DNA of 64,000 bases from Lacticaseibacillus porcinae (GCF_003946305.1 NZ_RHNS01000001.1:124001-188000); one strand, 5' to 3'; counted from the stretch's first letter, positions 54,415-63,751 are shown. Made by a program: numbers and translations. Notes: generated by a model from the letters alone, not told the origin.

Positions 54415-55864
54415 GTTGCATCTTCCTTTCAAAATGCCCCAAGATCTTCGACAAGGTGAAGGTCAGGACGAAGTAAATCACCATAGCGACAAAGATCGGT
54501 GCGACCCCTTTATAAGTAGCGGTTTGAACGACCTTCAATTGATAGATCAAATCTGTGACCCCGATGATGGAAACAATTGATGATTCCTTGATCAAGGAAA
54601 TAAATTCATTCCCTAAAGCTGGCCAAATGTTGCGAATAGCTTGTGGTAACACCACGCTAGTCATGGTTTGGCGAGTGGATAAGCCCAGTGAGCGCGCCGC
54701 TTCAGTTTGCCCAGTTGGGATCGAATCGATCCCAGAGCGAATGATTTCTGCGACATAAGCAGCAGAGTTCAACGATACCGCGATAATGCCGGCAGTTAAC
54801 GCTGGCACATCGACAAACAACCCGATCCCAAAGTAAACGAACATCACTTGGATCATCAATGGCGTCCCACGAACAAATTCGATGTAAGCCACGGCGATGG
54901 TGTGCAAGACTTTGTTTTTGCCTAAACGCATCAACGCCATCAAGGTCCCGATCAATACCCCAAACACGACAGACACTGCGGTGATCAATAAGGTGTATTC
55001 GATCCCTTTAGCAAAGAACTTCCAGTAGTGGAACATGGACGTGTCGGCAGTGTTTTTGGTCATATAGTCGCCGGCAGTCTTGGTGTAAGACTTGATCAAG
55101 CCTTGCTTTTTGATCTCGTTGATCGACTTGTTAGCGGCTGCGACTAAACTGTCAGAACCTTTGGCAAAGCCGATCGCTTGACCGTTGGATTCAGGATCCA
55201 AAGTCCAGCCTGACTTCACGATGGCAAGTTGTTTGTCATGATCGACATATGCTTGCGCCACAGGATGTTCAGCTACGACGCCTTCGACTTTGTGAGACTT
55301 CAAGGCGAGGATCAAGTCCGTGACTTTCGTTAAGCCCAACAGCTTGGAGTCGGTCATTTTATCTTTGACCAAGTCCGCTTGCATGGAACCAGTTTGGGCG
55401 CCAACTTTCTTGCCGACAAAGCTTTCCGCGTTTTTATAAACTTTAGCATCCGCTTTGTTGACGATGATATCTTGGCTAGCTGTGTAGTAGATCTGTGAGA
55501 AATCCACACTTTGCTTACGTTCAGACGTTGGTGTCATCGCGGATAACACCATATCGACTTTATGAGTTTCCAAGCCGACTAACAACGAATCAAAGTCCAT
55601 TTGTTTGACGACCAGCTTGACGCCGATGTCTGATGCAATTTTCTTCGCAATTTCCACGTCGATACCGACAACTTGGTTCTTGCCGTTTTTGTTCACCAGG
55701 AACTCATAAGGGGCGTAGTCTGGGCTGGTACCCATCACTAAGGTACCTTTGGCCTTGATCTTTGCCAAACTGTCATCTGCGGCGTGAACCGGTGAAGCGG
55801 CGACCCCCACAAACGCAACCATGGCAACGGCTAAAGCCATCAGCCAACGCATTAACTTTTTCAA
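54407..55864 (-). CDS. glnPH: Amino-acid ABC transporter fused substrate-binding protein and permease
   Basis: The product is 485 aa from a TTG at 55864 with GGGAGG upstream, giving a signal sequence that starts with KK. Signal peptide (~1-30, AASPVHA cleavage), a SBP_bac_3 binding domain (~35-255: [28 protein letters not shown]), then a PAAT permease (~270-480: the [18 protein letters not shown] helix and the conserved [13 protein letters not shown] loop). The fusion tethers one binding domain to each permease and is common in lactic acid bacteria. Likely glutamine/glutamate. Co-transcribed with glnQ. Confidence 0.94.
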   Translation of the reverse strand: MKKLMRWLMALAVAMVAFVGVAASPVHAADDSLAKIKAKGTLVMGTSPDYAPYEFLVNKNGKNQVVGIDVEIAKKIASDIGVKLVVKQMDFDSLLVGLETHKVDMVLSAMTPTSERKQSVDFSQIYYTASQDIIVNKADAKVYKNAESFVGKKVGAQTGSMQADLVKDKMTDSKLLGLTKVTDLILALKSHKVEGVVAEHPVAQAYVDHDKQLAIVKSGWTLDPESNGQAIGFAKGSDSLVAAANKSINEIKKQGLIKSYTKTAGDYMTKNTADTSMFHYWKFFAKGIEYTLLITAVSVVFGVLIGTLMALMRLGKNKVLHTIAVAYIEFVRGTPLMIQVMFVYFGIGLFVDVPALTAGIIAVSLNSAAYVAEIIRSGIDSIPTGQTEAARSLGLSTRQTMTSVVLPQAIRNIWPALGNEFISLIKESSIVSIIGVTDLIYQLKVVQTATYKGVAPIFVAMVIYFVLTFTLSKILGHFERKMQHD

Positions 55865-55897
55865 AACTGAATTCCTCCCCAAATTTCTATAAGCCAC

Positions 55898-55926
55898 ACT
55901 ATACACTAGTTTTGATTTTTATTCAA
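55898..55926 (-). promoter_or_regulatory. Promoter of glnPH-glnQ
   Basis: On the minus strand: -35 TTGAAT (55926-55921), 17-bp spacer, -10 TATAGT (55903-55898). Confidence 0.75.
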
Positions 55927-55946
55927 CGAATATTCATACTTCTTCC

Positions 55947-55977
55947 AAAAAAATTCGCCGTGCAGTCACTCGACGAA
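55947..55977 (-). terminator. Intrinsic terminator of the DUF805 gene
   Basis: On the minus strand TTCGTCG pairs with CGGCGAA (one G-U), 10-nt loop, seven U, just after the stop codon. Confidence 0.8.
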
Positions 55978-55982
55978 AATGT

Positions 55983-56399
55983 TTACGCCTTCAACCGACT
56001 CGGCAAACTGCAGATCCCCCAGTTAACACCGATTACCACTACCGTCATTATCACAACCGGCATCGTCATTGATTCACATTGCAACCGGCTCAACCAAACG
56101 CGTAGCACCATAGCCAGTGGCCACCACACACCGGCATCACGATAACGCCGCACGGTCAAACTTAGCATCGGTAAGGTCCATAACCAAGCGAACCACCCCA
56201 ACGCCAGGTCAAACAATGACAAGGTGAGTTGAACCCCCAATCCAGCTAATTGTACCCACCAATACTCGCAGCGTGTGCTACAGCCATTAAAATTAAAGCC
56301 ATTCGCCCACAGTGCCATCACCGCCGCCGCTTCACGCACGCCATAATAGCGATTATGCGTCCGCTTGTAGATCGCCGGTGTGGTGATTTCTAAATGCAT
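55983..56399 (-). CDS. DUF805 family membrane protein
   Basis: The product is 138 aa from the ATG at 56399 with GGAGG. Signature NFNGCSTRCEYWW near 35 (the usual FxGRxxRxEyW form here has C in place of G/R), then RRYRDAGVWW (~95), with four helices. The Cys-containing variant of the first motif is unusual. Family function is not known, though members neighbour phage or secretion genes in some genomes. Single gene. Confidence 0.83.
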   Translation of the reverse strand: MHLEITTPAIYKRTHNRYYGVREAAAVMALWANGFNFNGCSTRCEYWWVQLAGLGVQLTLSLFDLALGWFAWLWTLPMLSLTVRRYRDAGVWWPLAMVLRVWLSRLQCESMTMPVVIMTVVVIGVNWGICSLPSRLKA

Positions 56400-56456
56400 C
56401 CCCACCACCTCCAGCCATAGCTTAACAAGGATCGCCAAGGCGTCAAATTTGGCGTC

Positions 56457-56487
56457 AAAAAAACGTGCCATCTGATGATGGCACGTT
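56457..56487 (-). terminator. Intrinsic terminator of the ABC exporter operon
   Basis: On the minus strand a perfect 11-bp AACGTGCCATC/GATGGCACGTT stem, four-base loop and a U-run. Confidence 0.9.
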
Positions 56488-56496
56488 CATTCCAAT

Positions 56497-58281
56497 TTAA
56501 TCGCTCATCCCGGTTTGCAAGCGATACATATCATAATAACGCCCATGTTGTGCCAACAATTCATCATGCGTTCCACGTTCCACGATATGACCCGCATCCA
56601 ACACTAAAATCAAATTCGCGTCTTTGATCGTCGACAAGCGATGCGCGATGGCAATGGTGGTCCGCCCTTGACGAATCCGTTTGAGCCCTTCTTGGATCAC
56701 AGCTTCAGTTTCAGTATCGATGTTTGCTGTGGCTTCATCTAACACCAAGATCTTAGGATCTGTCACGACTGTCCGAGCGAAACTGATCAATTGCCGTTCC
56801 CCACTGGAGAACTGGGCGCCGCCTTCAATCACTTTAGCATCGTATTGACCAGGCAGTTGGTCGATGAAGCGATCGGCTTGCACAAATTCGGCAGCTTTTT
56901 TGATTTGATCATCTGAGATATCCTCATTAAACAAGCGAATATTTGAGGCCACGGTACCATAAAACATGAACGAATCTTGCAGCACCAAACCAAGCTTGGC
57001 CCGTAGCTCTGCCATCGGGTATTCGCGAATATCGACATCATCGATCAAGATCTCCCCTTGACCAAATTCATAAAACCGCATCATCACATTGATGATCGAT
57101 GACTTTCCTGAGCCTGTATGCCCAACTAATGCGACAGTTTCACCAGGATTGGCGACAAAGGAAATATCATGTAAGATCTCATGTTTGCCATCGTAAGCAA
57201 ACGACACATGCCGAAATTCAATTTTCCCGTGAGTCAGTGTAGCACTGGCACCAGGATTTGAAGTTGGGGCAAATTCTTGATTGTCTAGAATCCGAAAAAT
57301 TCGCGATCCTGCGACCACACCATCTTGAAAGTTCGACAATGAATCCATCATGTTAGTCATCGGGTTAAAGAAATTCGACACATAAGTCGTGAAGGCATAA
57401 ACCACCCCAGCCGCGACGAAAGCATGCATGGACATGATCCCAAAGGCTGCCAGCACTGCGACTAACGCAAAGCTGTACAATAGGTTGATGATCGGACTGA
57501 GTAACAACGAATTCACGCGGATCATCGCCGTGCGAGTGCGCAAATACTCTTGGTTCGTAGCTTCAAATTCTTGAGCGATGCGATTTTCTTGACGGAATTG
57601 TTGAATAATCCCGATACCTTCGATCGATTCATTCAACTTGGTGTTCAGTTCTGACAGTTTCTCTCGCATATGGCGATAGACTTTGCTGGAGTAATGGCTG
57701 TAATACCAAATCGCAAATAACAACAATGGCAAAAACGCCAGCACCATCAAGGCAATTTTAGCATTCACCACATACATCGTGACAAAGCTCGATACCACCG
57801 AAAATAGCCCGACTAACACCGACAACAACACATTCCAAAAATCTGATAAAGTGGCTGTATCATTGGTCACTCGAGAAACGATCGAACCAGCTGGGGTTTG
57901 ATCAAAGTAGCGCATCCCCAACTTGTGAAGTTGCGCAAACAAGTCGCGCCGTACATCTTCTAACCCGCGTTCAGACCCCATTGCAAACAAAAATGCCTGG
58001 AAGAATTGAAACAAGGCTTTTAAAATCGTGCCGAATGCATATAAAGCCGCAAAGCCTATCACAATTTGCGTGGTGGCAGTTTGATGCGTTAAGTAACGAT
58101 CCATGAATTCTTGAAGCAACCATGGCAACGCGACGTTAACACTAGCTAACAATGCAGCAGCGACGATGGCACCGCCAAATTGCCGTTTGTAAGGCTTGGT
58201 ATAACGCATCAGGCGACCAACAATGTGCCACTGTTCTTTCATGGGGATACTACGCGCCCATGCTGATTCATATTTAGGCAT
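56497..58281 (-). CDS. Heterodimeric ABC exporter subunit (catalytic Walker B side)
   Basis: The product is 594 aa from the ATG at 58281 with GGAGG. Six-helix transmembrane domain (~25-320) and NBD (~350-594) with GHTGSGKSS, Walker B ILVLDEATANID (normal Glu) but a degenerate signature FSSGERQL. Resembles the YheH/LmrD side of heterodimeric exporters. With the partner upstream it forms one consensus and one degenerate ATP site. Likely multidrug or lipid-like export; substrate unknown. It overlaps the partner gene by 8 bp. Confidence 0.92.
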   Translation of the reverse strand: MPKYESAWARSIPMKEQWHIVGRLMRYTKPYKRQFGGAIVAAALLASVNVALPWLLQEFMDRYLTHQTATTQIVIGFAALYAFGTILKALFQFFQAFLFAMGSERGLEDVRRDLFAQLHKLGMRYFDQTPAGSIVSRVTNDTATLSDFWNVLLSVLVGLFSVVSSFVTMYVVNAKIALMVLAFLPLLLFAIWYYSHYSSKVYRHMREKLSELNTKLNESIEGIGIIQQFRQENRIAQEFEATNQEYLRTRTAMIRVNSLLLSPIINLLYSFALVAVLAAFGIMSMHAFVAAGVVYAFTTYVSNFFNPMTNMMDSLSNFQDGVVAGSRIFRILDNQEFAPTSNPGASATLTHGKIEFRHVSFAYDGKHEILHDISFVANPGETVALVGHTGSGKSSIINVMMRFYEFGQGEILIDDVDIREYPMAELRAKLGLVLQDSFMFYGTVASNIRLFNEDISDDQIKKAAEFVQADRFIDQLPGQYDAKVIEGGAQFSSGERQLISFARTVVTDPKILVLDEATANIDTETEAVIQEGLKRIRQGRTTIAIAHRLSTIKDANLILVLDAGHIVERGTHDELLAQHGRYYDMYRLQTGMSD

Positions 58282-60028
58282 TGCCGTCACCTCCAAGCTT
58301 GGCTTCTAGTTCTTGTTTCGCCCACATTTTAGCGTACCAACCGTCATGAGCTAACAGTTGGGTGTGCGTGCCACGTTCTAACACATGGCCATCTTCCAAC
58401 ACGAGGATCTCATCGGCATGCATCACTGAAGATAATCGGTGTGCGGCGATGATCGTGGTTTTATCTGCACGTTGGTTGTGTAAATTGTGCAAAATTGCCG
58501 CTTCAGTTTTGGCATCAACCGCAGACAACGCATCATCTAAAATCAATAATTCAGGACTAGTGATCACTGCTCGCGCAATTGCTAGGCGCTGCTTTTGACC
58601 ACCTGATAACGAAACCCCACGTTCACCGACCATGGTTTGATACCCTGCCGTAAACTTCAAAATGTCGTCGTGCACGGCAGATTCTGAGGCCGCCGCTTCA
58701 ACCGCTTGCGCATCTTTGTCATAGCTAGCAAAGCGAATGTTATCAGCAACCGTCGTCGAGAATAAGAAATTATCTTGCGGCACATAGCCGATCGCATCGA
58801 GCAATGCATCCAAGCTGTAATCGCGAATATTGATGTCACCGAATTCGATTTCACCATCATAGCGATCAAACTCCCGCAGTAACAATTTGAAAATGGTACT
58901 TTTCCCAGCGCCGACGCGACCGACGATCCCTAAGGTCTTCCCTGCTGGCAAAGTAAAATGCACATTCACTAGCGCGGCAGTATCGGCATCTGGATAAGAA
59001 AATTGATTGATCTTAAAGCGAATATCGCCATGTGCAGGCGTTTGGATCGCTTGTGGGGCAATTTGAATACTGCTAGTTTCAGCTAACAGCTTGTCAATGC
59101 GATCATATGAGGCATTCCCACGTTCTAAGACATTGAACAAACGCCCAATGGCAAACATTGGCCACACCAATGCGGCCACGTAAGCAATGAATGAAACCAA
59201 TTGACCAATGGTGATTTGGCTGGTCATCACCAAATGCGACCCGTAAATAATGGTGATCACATACACCATGCCCATGATCAAGCTGGTAGTAGGATCAAAC
59301 AACCCATCAAAGAAGTTGACGCGTTTGTTAATGGCAACAGTTTTATCGACTAATTGATTGAAATCCGCAGTATCTTCTTGACCTTGGCCAAAAGTTTTAA
59401 TGACTTTGATCCCAGATACTGATTCTTGGGTTTTATCATTTAACCGTGAAAACGCCGCTTGGGCTTTGCCAAAGGCGTGATGTAGTCGCATGCCGAGTTG
59501 CCGCGCCATCACCGCAAGCAGTGGCATCGGCAAAATGGCGAGCACCGTCAACCGCCAATCCACAAAAAAGATCATCGCAATGATCGTAGTCCCGCCGGTG
59601 ATCACAGAATCAAATAACGTTAAGATCCCAGCGCCAGCAACGTTTTGAATCGCATTCAAGTCGTTGGTGGCATGCGCCATCAAGTCCCCTGTGCGATGTT
59701 TTTGATAAAACGTTGCATCCATTTTCATAAAATGCCAAAACAACCGCGTCCGCAACGTTTTTTCAAGTTTAGCGGCACCGCCCCAAATGGCATTGCGCCA
59801 GCCGTAACGGAACAAATACTGGCCGATACCAGCAAATAACAAGGCCACTAAGAACAACAACAAGCGATCCATCGTTAAATTGCGCTTAGCCATGGTATCC
59901 ACTAACGCCCCGATCACTTTCGGCGGGATCAAGTTGACTGACGCCACCAACAACAAACACAACACCCCAATGGCATAGCGCTTGAATTCTTGGCGGAAGT
60001 ACCACCCCAATTTTTTAAAAATTCCCAC
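58274..60028 (-). CDS. Heterodimeric ABC exporter subunit (degenerate Walker B side)
   Basis: The product is 584 aa from a GTG at 60028 with GAGGTG. Six transmembrane helices (~15-310) and NBD (~335-584) with GRVGAGKST, a canonical LSGGQKQR signature, and Walker B LLILDDALSAVD where Asp replaces the catalytic Glu, as in LmrC/YheI-type partners. The two subunits together hydrolyse ATP at one site. First gene of the pair. The upstream 424-bp gap holds a family II element. Confidence 0.92.
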   Translation of the reverse strand: MGIFKKLGWYFRQEFKRYAIGVLCLLLVASVNLIPPKVIGALVDTMAKRNLTMDRLLLFLVALLFAGIGQYLFRYGWRNAIWGGAAKLEKTLRTRLFWHFMKMDATFYQKHRTGDLMAHATNDLNAIQNVAGAGILTLFDSVITGGTTIIAMIFFVDWRLTVLAILPMPLLAVMARQLGMRLHHAFGKAQAAFSRLNDKTQESVSGIKVIKTFGQGQEDTADFNQLVDKTVAINKRVNFFDGLFDPTTSLIMGMVYVITIIYGSHLVMTSQITIGQLVSFIAYVAALVWPMFAIGRLFNVLERGNASYDRIDKLLAETSSIQIAPQAIQTPAHGDIRFKINQFSYPDADTAALVNVHFTLPAGKTLGIVGRVGAGKSTIFKLLLREFDRYDGEIEFGDINIRDYSLDALLDAIGYVPQDNFLFSTTVADNIRFASYDKDAQAVEAAASESAVHDDILKFTAGYQTMVGERGVSLSGGQKQRLAIARAVITSPELLILDDALSAVDAKTEAAILHNLHNQRADKTTIIAAHRLSSVMHADEILVLEDGHVLERGTHTQLLAHDGWYAKMWAKQELEAKLGGDGNA

Positions 60029-60174
60029 AAGTTCACCTCGTTTGCAGTTCGTTTAAGTTCAATGAGTTCAGCTCACAATGTTCTTGTCAGCACTCAACAG
60101 AATTATTTTGTCTCGTAATTTGTTTGCTCACCCAGAATCTCAAGGGTGGAGACACATCGACAGCACGGAGAAAA

Positions 60175-60333
60175 GCTCGACGCCGTTTTTTGGCGGCTTG
60201 CGCCGATTTCACCGGCAAATATTGAAACAGCGTACACTTCTTTGGTTCAATATTTAGGCAGAAGAGCATCAGCGGTTTGTGCTGATCTCTGAAGCTGGCC
60301 GCACGGCAACTTGGCTAGTTTTCCGTAGTGATA
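60175..60333 (-). repeat. Structured element family II, copy R
   Basis: Aligns on the minus strand with 17393-17556. Hairpins: ATCAGC/GCTGAT with a 7-nt loop (60286-60268), where an A-U pair replaces the G-C of copy S, and AAATATTGAA/TTCAATATTT (60255-60246 with 60226-60217), longer by two bases. The third hairpin is weaker (CGCC/GGCG). Blocks CAAGTTGCC, GTGCGGCC and TTGCCGGT are kept. It lies upstream of the ABC exporter, in the same orientation. No ORF. Confidence 0.65.
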
Positions 60334-60405
60334 CCGATTTGTGGACGCGACTAATTTTCGTCCGAGAATATCCTGATATGAATATATTCATATTAATTGA
60401 AGGCA
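60334..60405. other. Gap with an 18-bp perfect palindrome
   Basis: No gene. ATATGAATATATTCATAT (60376-60393) is a perfect palindrome, just outside the yneF terminator. May be chance in A/T-rich DNA or a regulator site. Confidence 0.45.
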
Positions 60406-60436
60406 AAACAAAGACCCGGTGAAAGCTCACCGGGTC
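60406..60436 (-). terminator. Intrinsic terminator of yneF
   Basis: On the minus strand GACCCGGTGA pairs perfectly with TCACCGGGTC around four bases, then TTTGTTTT. Confidence 0.9.
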
Positions 60437-60452
60437 GCTTACGCGTAAAGGC

Positions 60453-60671
60453 TTATTTGGTCTTTTTTTGCGCTTGCTTCATTTGCGCCATCATTTGATT
60501 GAGCTTCTTAGCACTTGGCTTTTGGCCCATTTGCATCATCATGGTGCGCAACATGTCTTCGTTGATCGGTGGGTTATCTTGGAAATATTTTTTCATGTAA
60601 TAACGGGCACCGAAGAAACCGCCGATAACGCCCAGCGCGGCCCCGATTACAAATACGAGTACATATGTCAT
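60453..60671 (-). CDS. yneF: YneF family (UPF0154) small membrane protein
   Basis: The product is 72 aa. One N-terminal transmembrane helix (~3-22, with [19 protein letters not shown]), the conserved [29 protein letters not shown]-type segment, and a basic Gln/Lys tail. UPF0154 proteins are found in most Firmicutes; function unknown. GAGGAGG lies 11-12 bases from the start. Near DUF896, as in B. subtilis (yneF-ynzC area). Confidence 0.92.
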   Translation of the reverse strand: MTYVLVFVIGAALGVIGGFFGARYYMKKYFQDNPPINEDMLRTMMMQMGQKPSAKKLNQMMAQMKQAQKKTK

Positions 60672-60755
60672 AACGAAAACTGCCTCCTCTTATTAGACAA
60701 TAACCATTGTACAAAACGTCGACCAGCATTGAAAGCCCGATCGTTAAAAATTCCT

Positions 60756-60998
60756 TTAGTCTTGCCGCCAGCCGTTGTCGCGTTGCACTTTTTTGATTTT
60801 ATCAGGTGTGATCTCATTACCTTTTTTATCAAAATATTGGGTCGTTTCTAAACGTTGTTTGAAACCTGCCCGGAAATCTTCGATATAGGCTTTGCGCAGC
60901 TCTGCACGTTCTTTGATCTCGTCGTCGGTTAACCCTTCAGCTTTGGCTTTGTGGGCTAATTCATTGATCCGATCCAGTCTTGCTTGTGGTTGTGACAT
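60756..60998 (-). CDS. DUF896 family protein (YnzC-like)
   Basis: The product is 80 aa: helical, with RINELAHKAKAEGLTDDEIKERAELRK and YIEDFRAGFKQRLETT, the family core that forms a two-helix hairpin in YnzC. Ends in a charged IKKVQRDNGWRQD. The family is widespread in Firmicutes; an SOS or RNA link has been suggested for neighbours, without proof for this protein. 11 bp after a 57-codon gene, so co-transcribed with it. Confidence 0.92.
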   Translation of the reverse strand: MSQPQARLDRINELAHKAKAEGLTDDEIKERAELRKAYIEDFRAGFKQRLETTQYFDKKGNEITPDKIKKVQRDNGWRQD

Positions 60999-61009
60999 GT
61001 TTGATCTCC

Positions 61010-61183
61010 TTAGTTCAAGTGAATGCTAGCATATGTGTAGCCGTTAGGGTCTTCCCCTGGAAACGGCGCGTTCATCAACATCCCCACATATTCTTTGGTG
61101 CGGGTCAGCGAGCGGAACGCCTTGATGATGCGCACCGGTGAATCCGAGTGCGCGTAGTACACAATATAAATCAAATCATCCAT
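61010..61183 (-). CDS. Small protein of unknown function (57 aa)
   Basis: An ATG at 61183 with AAGGAG nine bases upstream opens a 57-codon frame (begins MDDLIYIVYYAHSDSP, ends YASIHLN) that ends 11 bp before DUF896. No signal or membrane segment; a basic middle (RIIKAFRSLTRTKEY). I recognise no family. Placement, spacing and ribosome binding site argue that it is real. Confidence 0.68.
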   Translation of the reverse strand: MDDLIYIVYYAHSDSPVRIIKAFRSLTRTKEYVGMLMNAPFPGEDPNGYTYASIHLN

Positions 61184-61202
61184 TCAACAAAACTCCTTGC
61201 AT

Positions 61203-61229
61203 AAAAAAAGGCCGCAATTGCGACCTTTT
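61203..61229 (-). terminator. Intrinsic terminator of rplS
   Basis: On the minus strand AAAGGTCGC pairs with GCGGCCTTT (one G-U) around AATT, then a U-run. It separates rplS from the small gene. Confidence 0.85.
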
Positions 61230-61236
61230 CAGTGGA

Positions 61237-61593
61237 TTAACGGCGCTTTTCTTTGATACGCGCAGCCTTACCACGTAATGCCCGCAAGTAGTACAACTTA
61301 GCACGGCGTACTTGACCATGACGGGTAACTTCGATCTTTTCAACACGTGGGGTGTGTAATGGGAAAGTCCGTTCAACACCAACGCCGCTGGAGATCTTAC
61401 GAACGGTGTAAGTCGCAGAAACACCAGTACCGTGGCGCTTGATGACAACGCCTTCGAATAACTGGATACGTTCGCGTTCGCCTTCGACGATCTTAGCGTA
61501 AACTTTGACGCTGTCGCCAGGGCGGAAATCTGGAATATCGTCACGCAATTGTGACTTGGTGATTTCTTCAATCAATGGGTTTTGCTTGGTCAT
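61237..61593 (-). CDS. rplS: 50S ribosomal protein L19
   Basis: The product is 118 aa from the ATG at 61593 with AAGGAGAAG. Typical L19: [24 protein letters not shown], the [10 protein letters not shown] strand and C-terminal [19 protein letters not shown]. Own promoter and terminator, though it belongs to the ancient khpA-rimM-trmD-rplS cluster. Here trmD is separated from it by two small membrane-protein genes. Confidence 0.97.
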   Translation of the reverse strand: MTKQNPLIEEITKSQLRDDIPDFRPGDSVKVYAKIVEGERERIQLFEGVVIKRHGTGVSATYTVRKISSGVGVERTFPLHTPRVEKIEVTRHGQVRRAKLYYLRALRGKAARIKEKRR

Positions 61594-61678
61594 AATAAAA
61601 CTTCTCCTTATACCGACATTCATTCACCCACCTTGAGCCAGCGGAACATCGTTGTTATGTGACTAATCACAATAGTGT

Positions 61679-61707
61679 AGTATAGCAGAAAAGTTGGTCA
61701 TTGACAA
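61679..61707 (-). promoter_or_regulatory. Promoter of rplS
   Basis: On the minus strand: -35 TTGTCA (61707-61702), 17-bp spacer, -10 TATACT (61684-61679) with an extended TGC. The ~80-nt leader could hold an L19-type leader structure; I could not confirm one. Confidence 0.78.
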
Positions 61708-61735
61708 ACACTATTGCAGTTAACCGATTAAAAAA

Positions 61736-61912
61736 TTAACCACGCTTGCTCGTCCACAATAACCAAGTCCACAACGGTAAGATGGTGATGAGCTCCAAGC
61801 CGTGAACCCAGCGAGAATATTGCGGTGTAGTAGTGAAGTCGAAGCCTAAAATGACAATTGTTAAGATGAGTGCGAACCAGAAGAGCTTCCGGCGATTCAT
61901 CGGTTTAGTCAT
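61736..61912 (-). CDS. Small two-helix membrane protein (58 aa)
   Basis: ATG at 61912 with AAGAAGA upstream; 58 codons. Two hydrophobic stretches, ~residues 10-24 (FWFALILTIVILGF) and ~39-53 (LELITILPLWTWLLW), joined by DFTTTPQYSRWVHG, and a basic end SKRG. Starts 14 bp after the preceding membrane-protein gene. No family recognised. A second ATG at 61900 is possible. Confidence 0.68.
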   Translation of the reverse strand: MTKPMNRRKLFWFALILTIVILGFDFTTTPQYSRWVHGLELITILPLWTWLLWTSKRG

Positions 61913-61926
61913 ATGAGTCTTCTTTT

Positions 61927-62334
61927 TTATTTTGCGGGTTTTGCAATCAGCAATAATCCGACTGCCAACAACGGTGAAAGCAGTTGAACAAGCACACTCA
62001 AACCAAAGTGAACCACAGCTTGAAAGATTTGATCCATCGACCCAGATTCAAACCATAAACTGGATCCTGAGCCAAACCCATTGACGAAATCTTGATAGAG
62101 TTTGCTGTTATGCGCGACTTGCTGATACAAATTGCGGCGCGCTTTGATGGTTCGGGCAGATTCATCTTTAAGTCGCGTTAACAATGCCACACACATTGGT
62201 GCAAACACTAGCCAGCTCAACAATAAATAGAGGTCAAACCAATGCCACGACCAATCAAACCCATGTGTTTGCGCTAAGTGGGTGAATAACCATAACATTA
62301 AAGTACTAGGTAGAAATGCCCATCGTGTCTTCAT
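61927..62334 (-). CDS. Membrane protein of unknown function (135 aa)
   Basis: From the ATG at 62334 with AAGGTG; a GTG at 62343 is the other choice. Three hydrophobic regions (~6-22, ~36-55 and ~103-130). Middle is charged (RLKDESARTIKARRNLYQQV). I know no family. It pairs with the 58-aa protein downstream; both sit between trmD and rplS, where nothing is usually found. Confidence 0.68.
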   Translation of the reverse strand: MKTRWAFLPSTLMLWLFTHLAQTHGFDWSWHWFDLYLLLSWLVFAPMCVALLTRLKDESARTIKARRNLYQQVAHNSKLYQDFVNGFGSGSSLWFESGSMDQIFQAVVHFGLSVLVQLLSPLLAVGLLLIAKPAK

Positions 62335-62372
62335 CTTAATCACCTTGATGCCAGCATATCACATTCAGTCAC

Positions 62373-62402
62373 AAAAAAGCGTCTGAGAGAATGTTCTCAA
62401 AC
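62373..62402 (-). terminator. Intrinsic terminator of trmD
   Basis: On the minus strand GCGTTTGAGA pairs with TCTCAGACGC (one G-U) around ACAT, then six U. Confidence 0.87.
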
Positions 62403-62410
62403 GCCAAATC

Positions 62411-63190
62411 TTATTGCTGTGATGGTTGTTTAGCAGCAAGTTTAGCTTCCAAAGTTTTCGTGTGTTCTTCAGTTTTCACTTCACGAAGCAACTTTTGCGC
62501 ATGTTTGTCCAGATCCATCGCCTCTAATAAATCAGGGCGCCGTTGATAAGTCCGTCGCAACGATTCTTTCAACCGCCACTTCGCGATCAATTGGTGATTG
62601 CCGCTTTGTAAGACGGCTGGCACATCCATCCCGCGATAAGTTGCCGGCCGGGTATATTCTGGATAATTCAACAAGCCATTTTCAAAGCTATCAGTGGCCG
62701 CAGACTCTGCATTGCCTAATACGCCTGGTACAAAGCGGACGGTGGCATCGATCATCATCATCGCTGGCAGTTCCCCACCAGTCAACACAAAGTCGCCTAA
62801 GGAGAATTCATCAGTGACTAAACTGCGAATGCGTTCATCATAACCTTCATAATGACCACAGATAAACACCAAGTGATCTTCTTGAGCGAGTTCCTTAGCC
62901 GCTACATGGTCAAATTTGCGCCCTGCTGGGTCTAAGAGGATCACCCGCTTAGGACCTGGGGCCTGCGCATCTAAGTCGTCCATGGCCTCAAATAACGGCT
63001 CAGGCTTGAGTAACATCCCTGCACCACCACCATAAGGCGTGTCATCGACATGATTGTGTTTGTCATGTGAATACTGACGAAAATCCACGGCATTGAATTC
63101 AACAGTGCCTTTGTCCAAAGCTTTGCCGATCATGCTTTGGGTCATCGGCGCAAACATATCAGGAAAAAGCGTCAACACATCAATCTTCAT
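62411..63190 (-). CDS. trmD: tRNA (guanine-N1)-methyltransferase
   Basis: The product is 259 aa. Makes m1G37 in tRNA to prevent frameshifting. LTLFPDMF at the start, the knot segments HYEGYDERI (~111) and [17 protein letters not shown] (~129), and [11 protein letters not shown] (~172) are all family motifs. It overlaps rimM by 11 bp, the usual order. Confidence 0.97.
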   Translation of the reverse strand: MKIDVLTLFPDMFAPMTQSMIGKALDKGTVEFNAVDFRQYSHDKHNHVDDTPYGGGAGMLLKPEPLFEAMDDLDAQAPGPKRVILLDPAGRKFDHVAAKELAQEDHLVFICGHYEGYDERIRSLVTDEFSLGDFVLTGGELPAMMMIDATVRFVPGVLGNAESAATDSFENGLLNYPEYTRPATYRGMDVPAVLQSGNHQLIAKWRLKESLRRTYQRRPDLLEAMDLDKHAQKLLREVKTEEHTKTLEAKLAAKQPSQQ

Positions 63191-63698
63191 CGTCGATCAA
63201 CCCTTCTGGCACGTCGACATGGGCAATTTTGGATGCAACATCGATCGACAATACCACGCTTTTAATGAAAGGTAGCAACACATCCGATTTGCCAGGACGT
63301 GGGATCACCCACACATCATTAGCACCAGGACTCAAGATTTCTGAAACCACCCCGAGCTTTTGATCATGTTGGTCGATCACGGTCAACCCGATGATATCGC
63401 GATAATAATATTCACCGTCATCAAGGGCTTGTTGTTCGGCTTCCGTCACATTCAAGCTGTGACCTTTGAAGGGTTCGACGTCATTAATGTTGTCCATCCC
63501 CACAAACTTAACCAAAGTGAAGCCTTTGTGTTTGCGGCTGGATTCAACAGTGACGTTGGTTTGCGGTGTGGTATCGATGACCAGCTTGGCATCTTTGGCA
63601 AACCGTTCTTCAGGAAAGTCGGTGGTGGCAATCACCCGCACTTCTCCGCGAATGCCGTGGGTATTAACGATGTTGCCAACATGATAAAGTTCTGGCAA
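63180..63698 (-). CDS. rimM: 16S rRNA processing protein RimM
   Basis: The product is 172 aa. N-terminal RimM domain (~1-90: [17 protein letters not shown]) and C-terminal PRC-barrel (~95-168: [33 protein letters not shown]). Helps the 30S head mature with S19. AAAGGAGG precedes the start. Coupled to trmD by an 11-bp overlap. Confidence 0.96.
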   Translation of the reverse strand: MPELYHVGNIVNTHGIRGEVRVIATTDFPEERFAKDAKLVIDTTPQTNVTVESSRKHKGFTLVKFVGMDNINDVEPFKGHSLNVTEAEQQALDDGEYYYRDIIGLTVIDQHDQKLGVVSEILSPGANDVWVIPRPGKSDVLLPFIKSVVLSIDVASKIAHVDVPEGLIDDED

Positions 63699-63721
63699 GG
63701 TAGTTCCTCCTTTGTGATAAA

Positions 63722-63745
63722 AAAAGGACCGACATCAGCCGGCCC
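63722..63745 (-). terminator. Possible terminator or attenuator between khpA and rimM
   Basis: On the minus strand GGGGCCG pairs with CGGTCCT (G-U pairs), 8-nt loop, then eight U. Weaker than the others; may reduce rather than stop transcription into rimM. Confidence 0.65.
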
Positions 63746-63751
63746 CAATTT

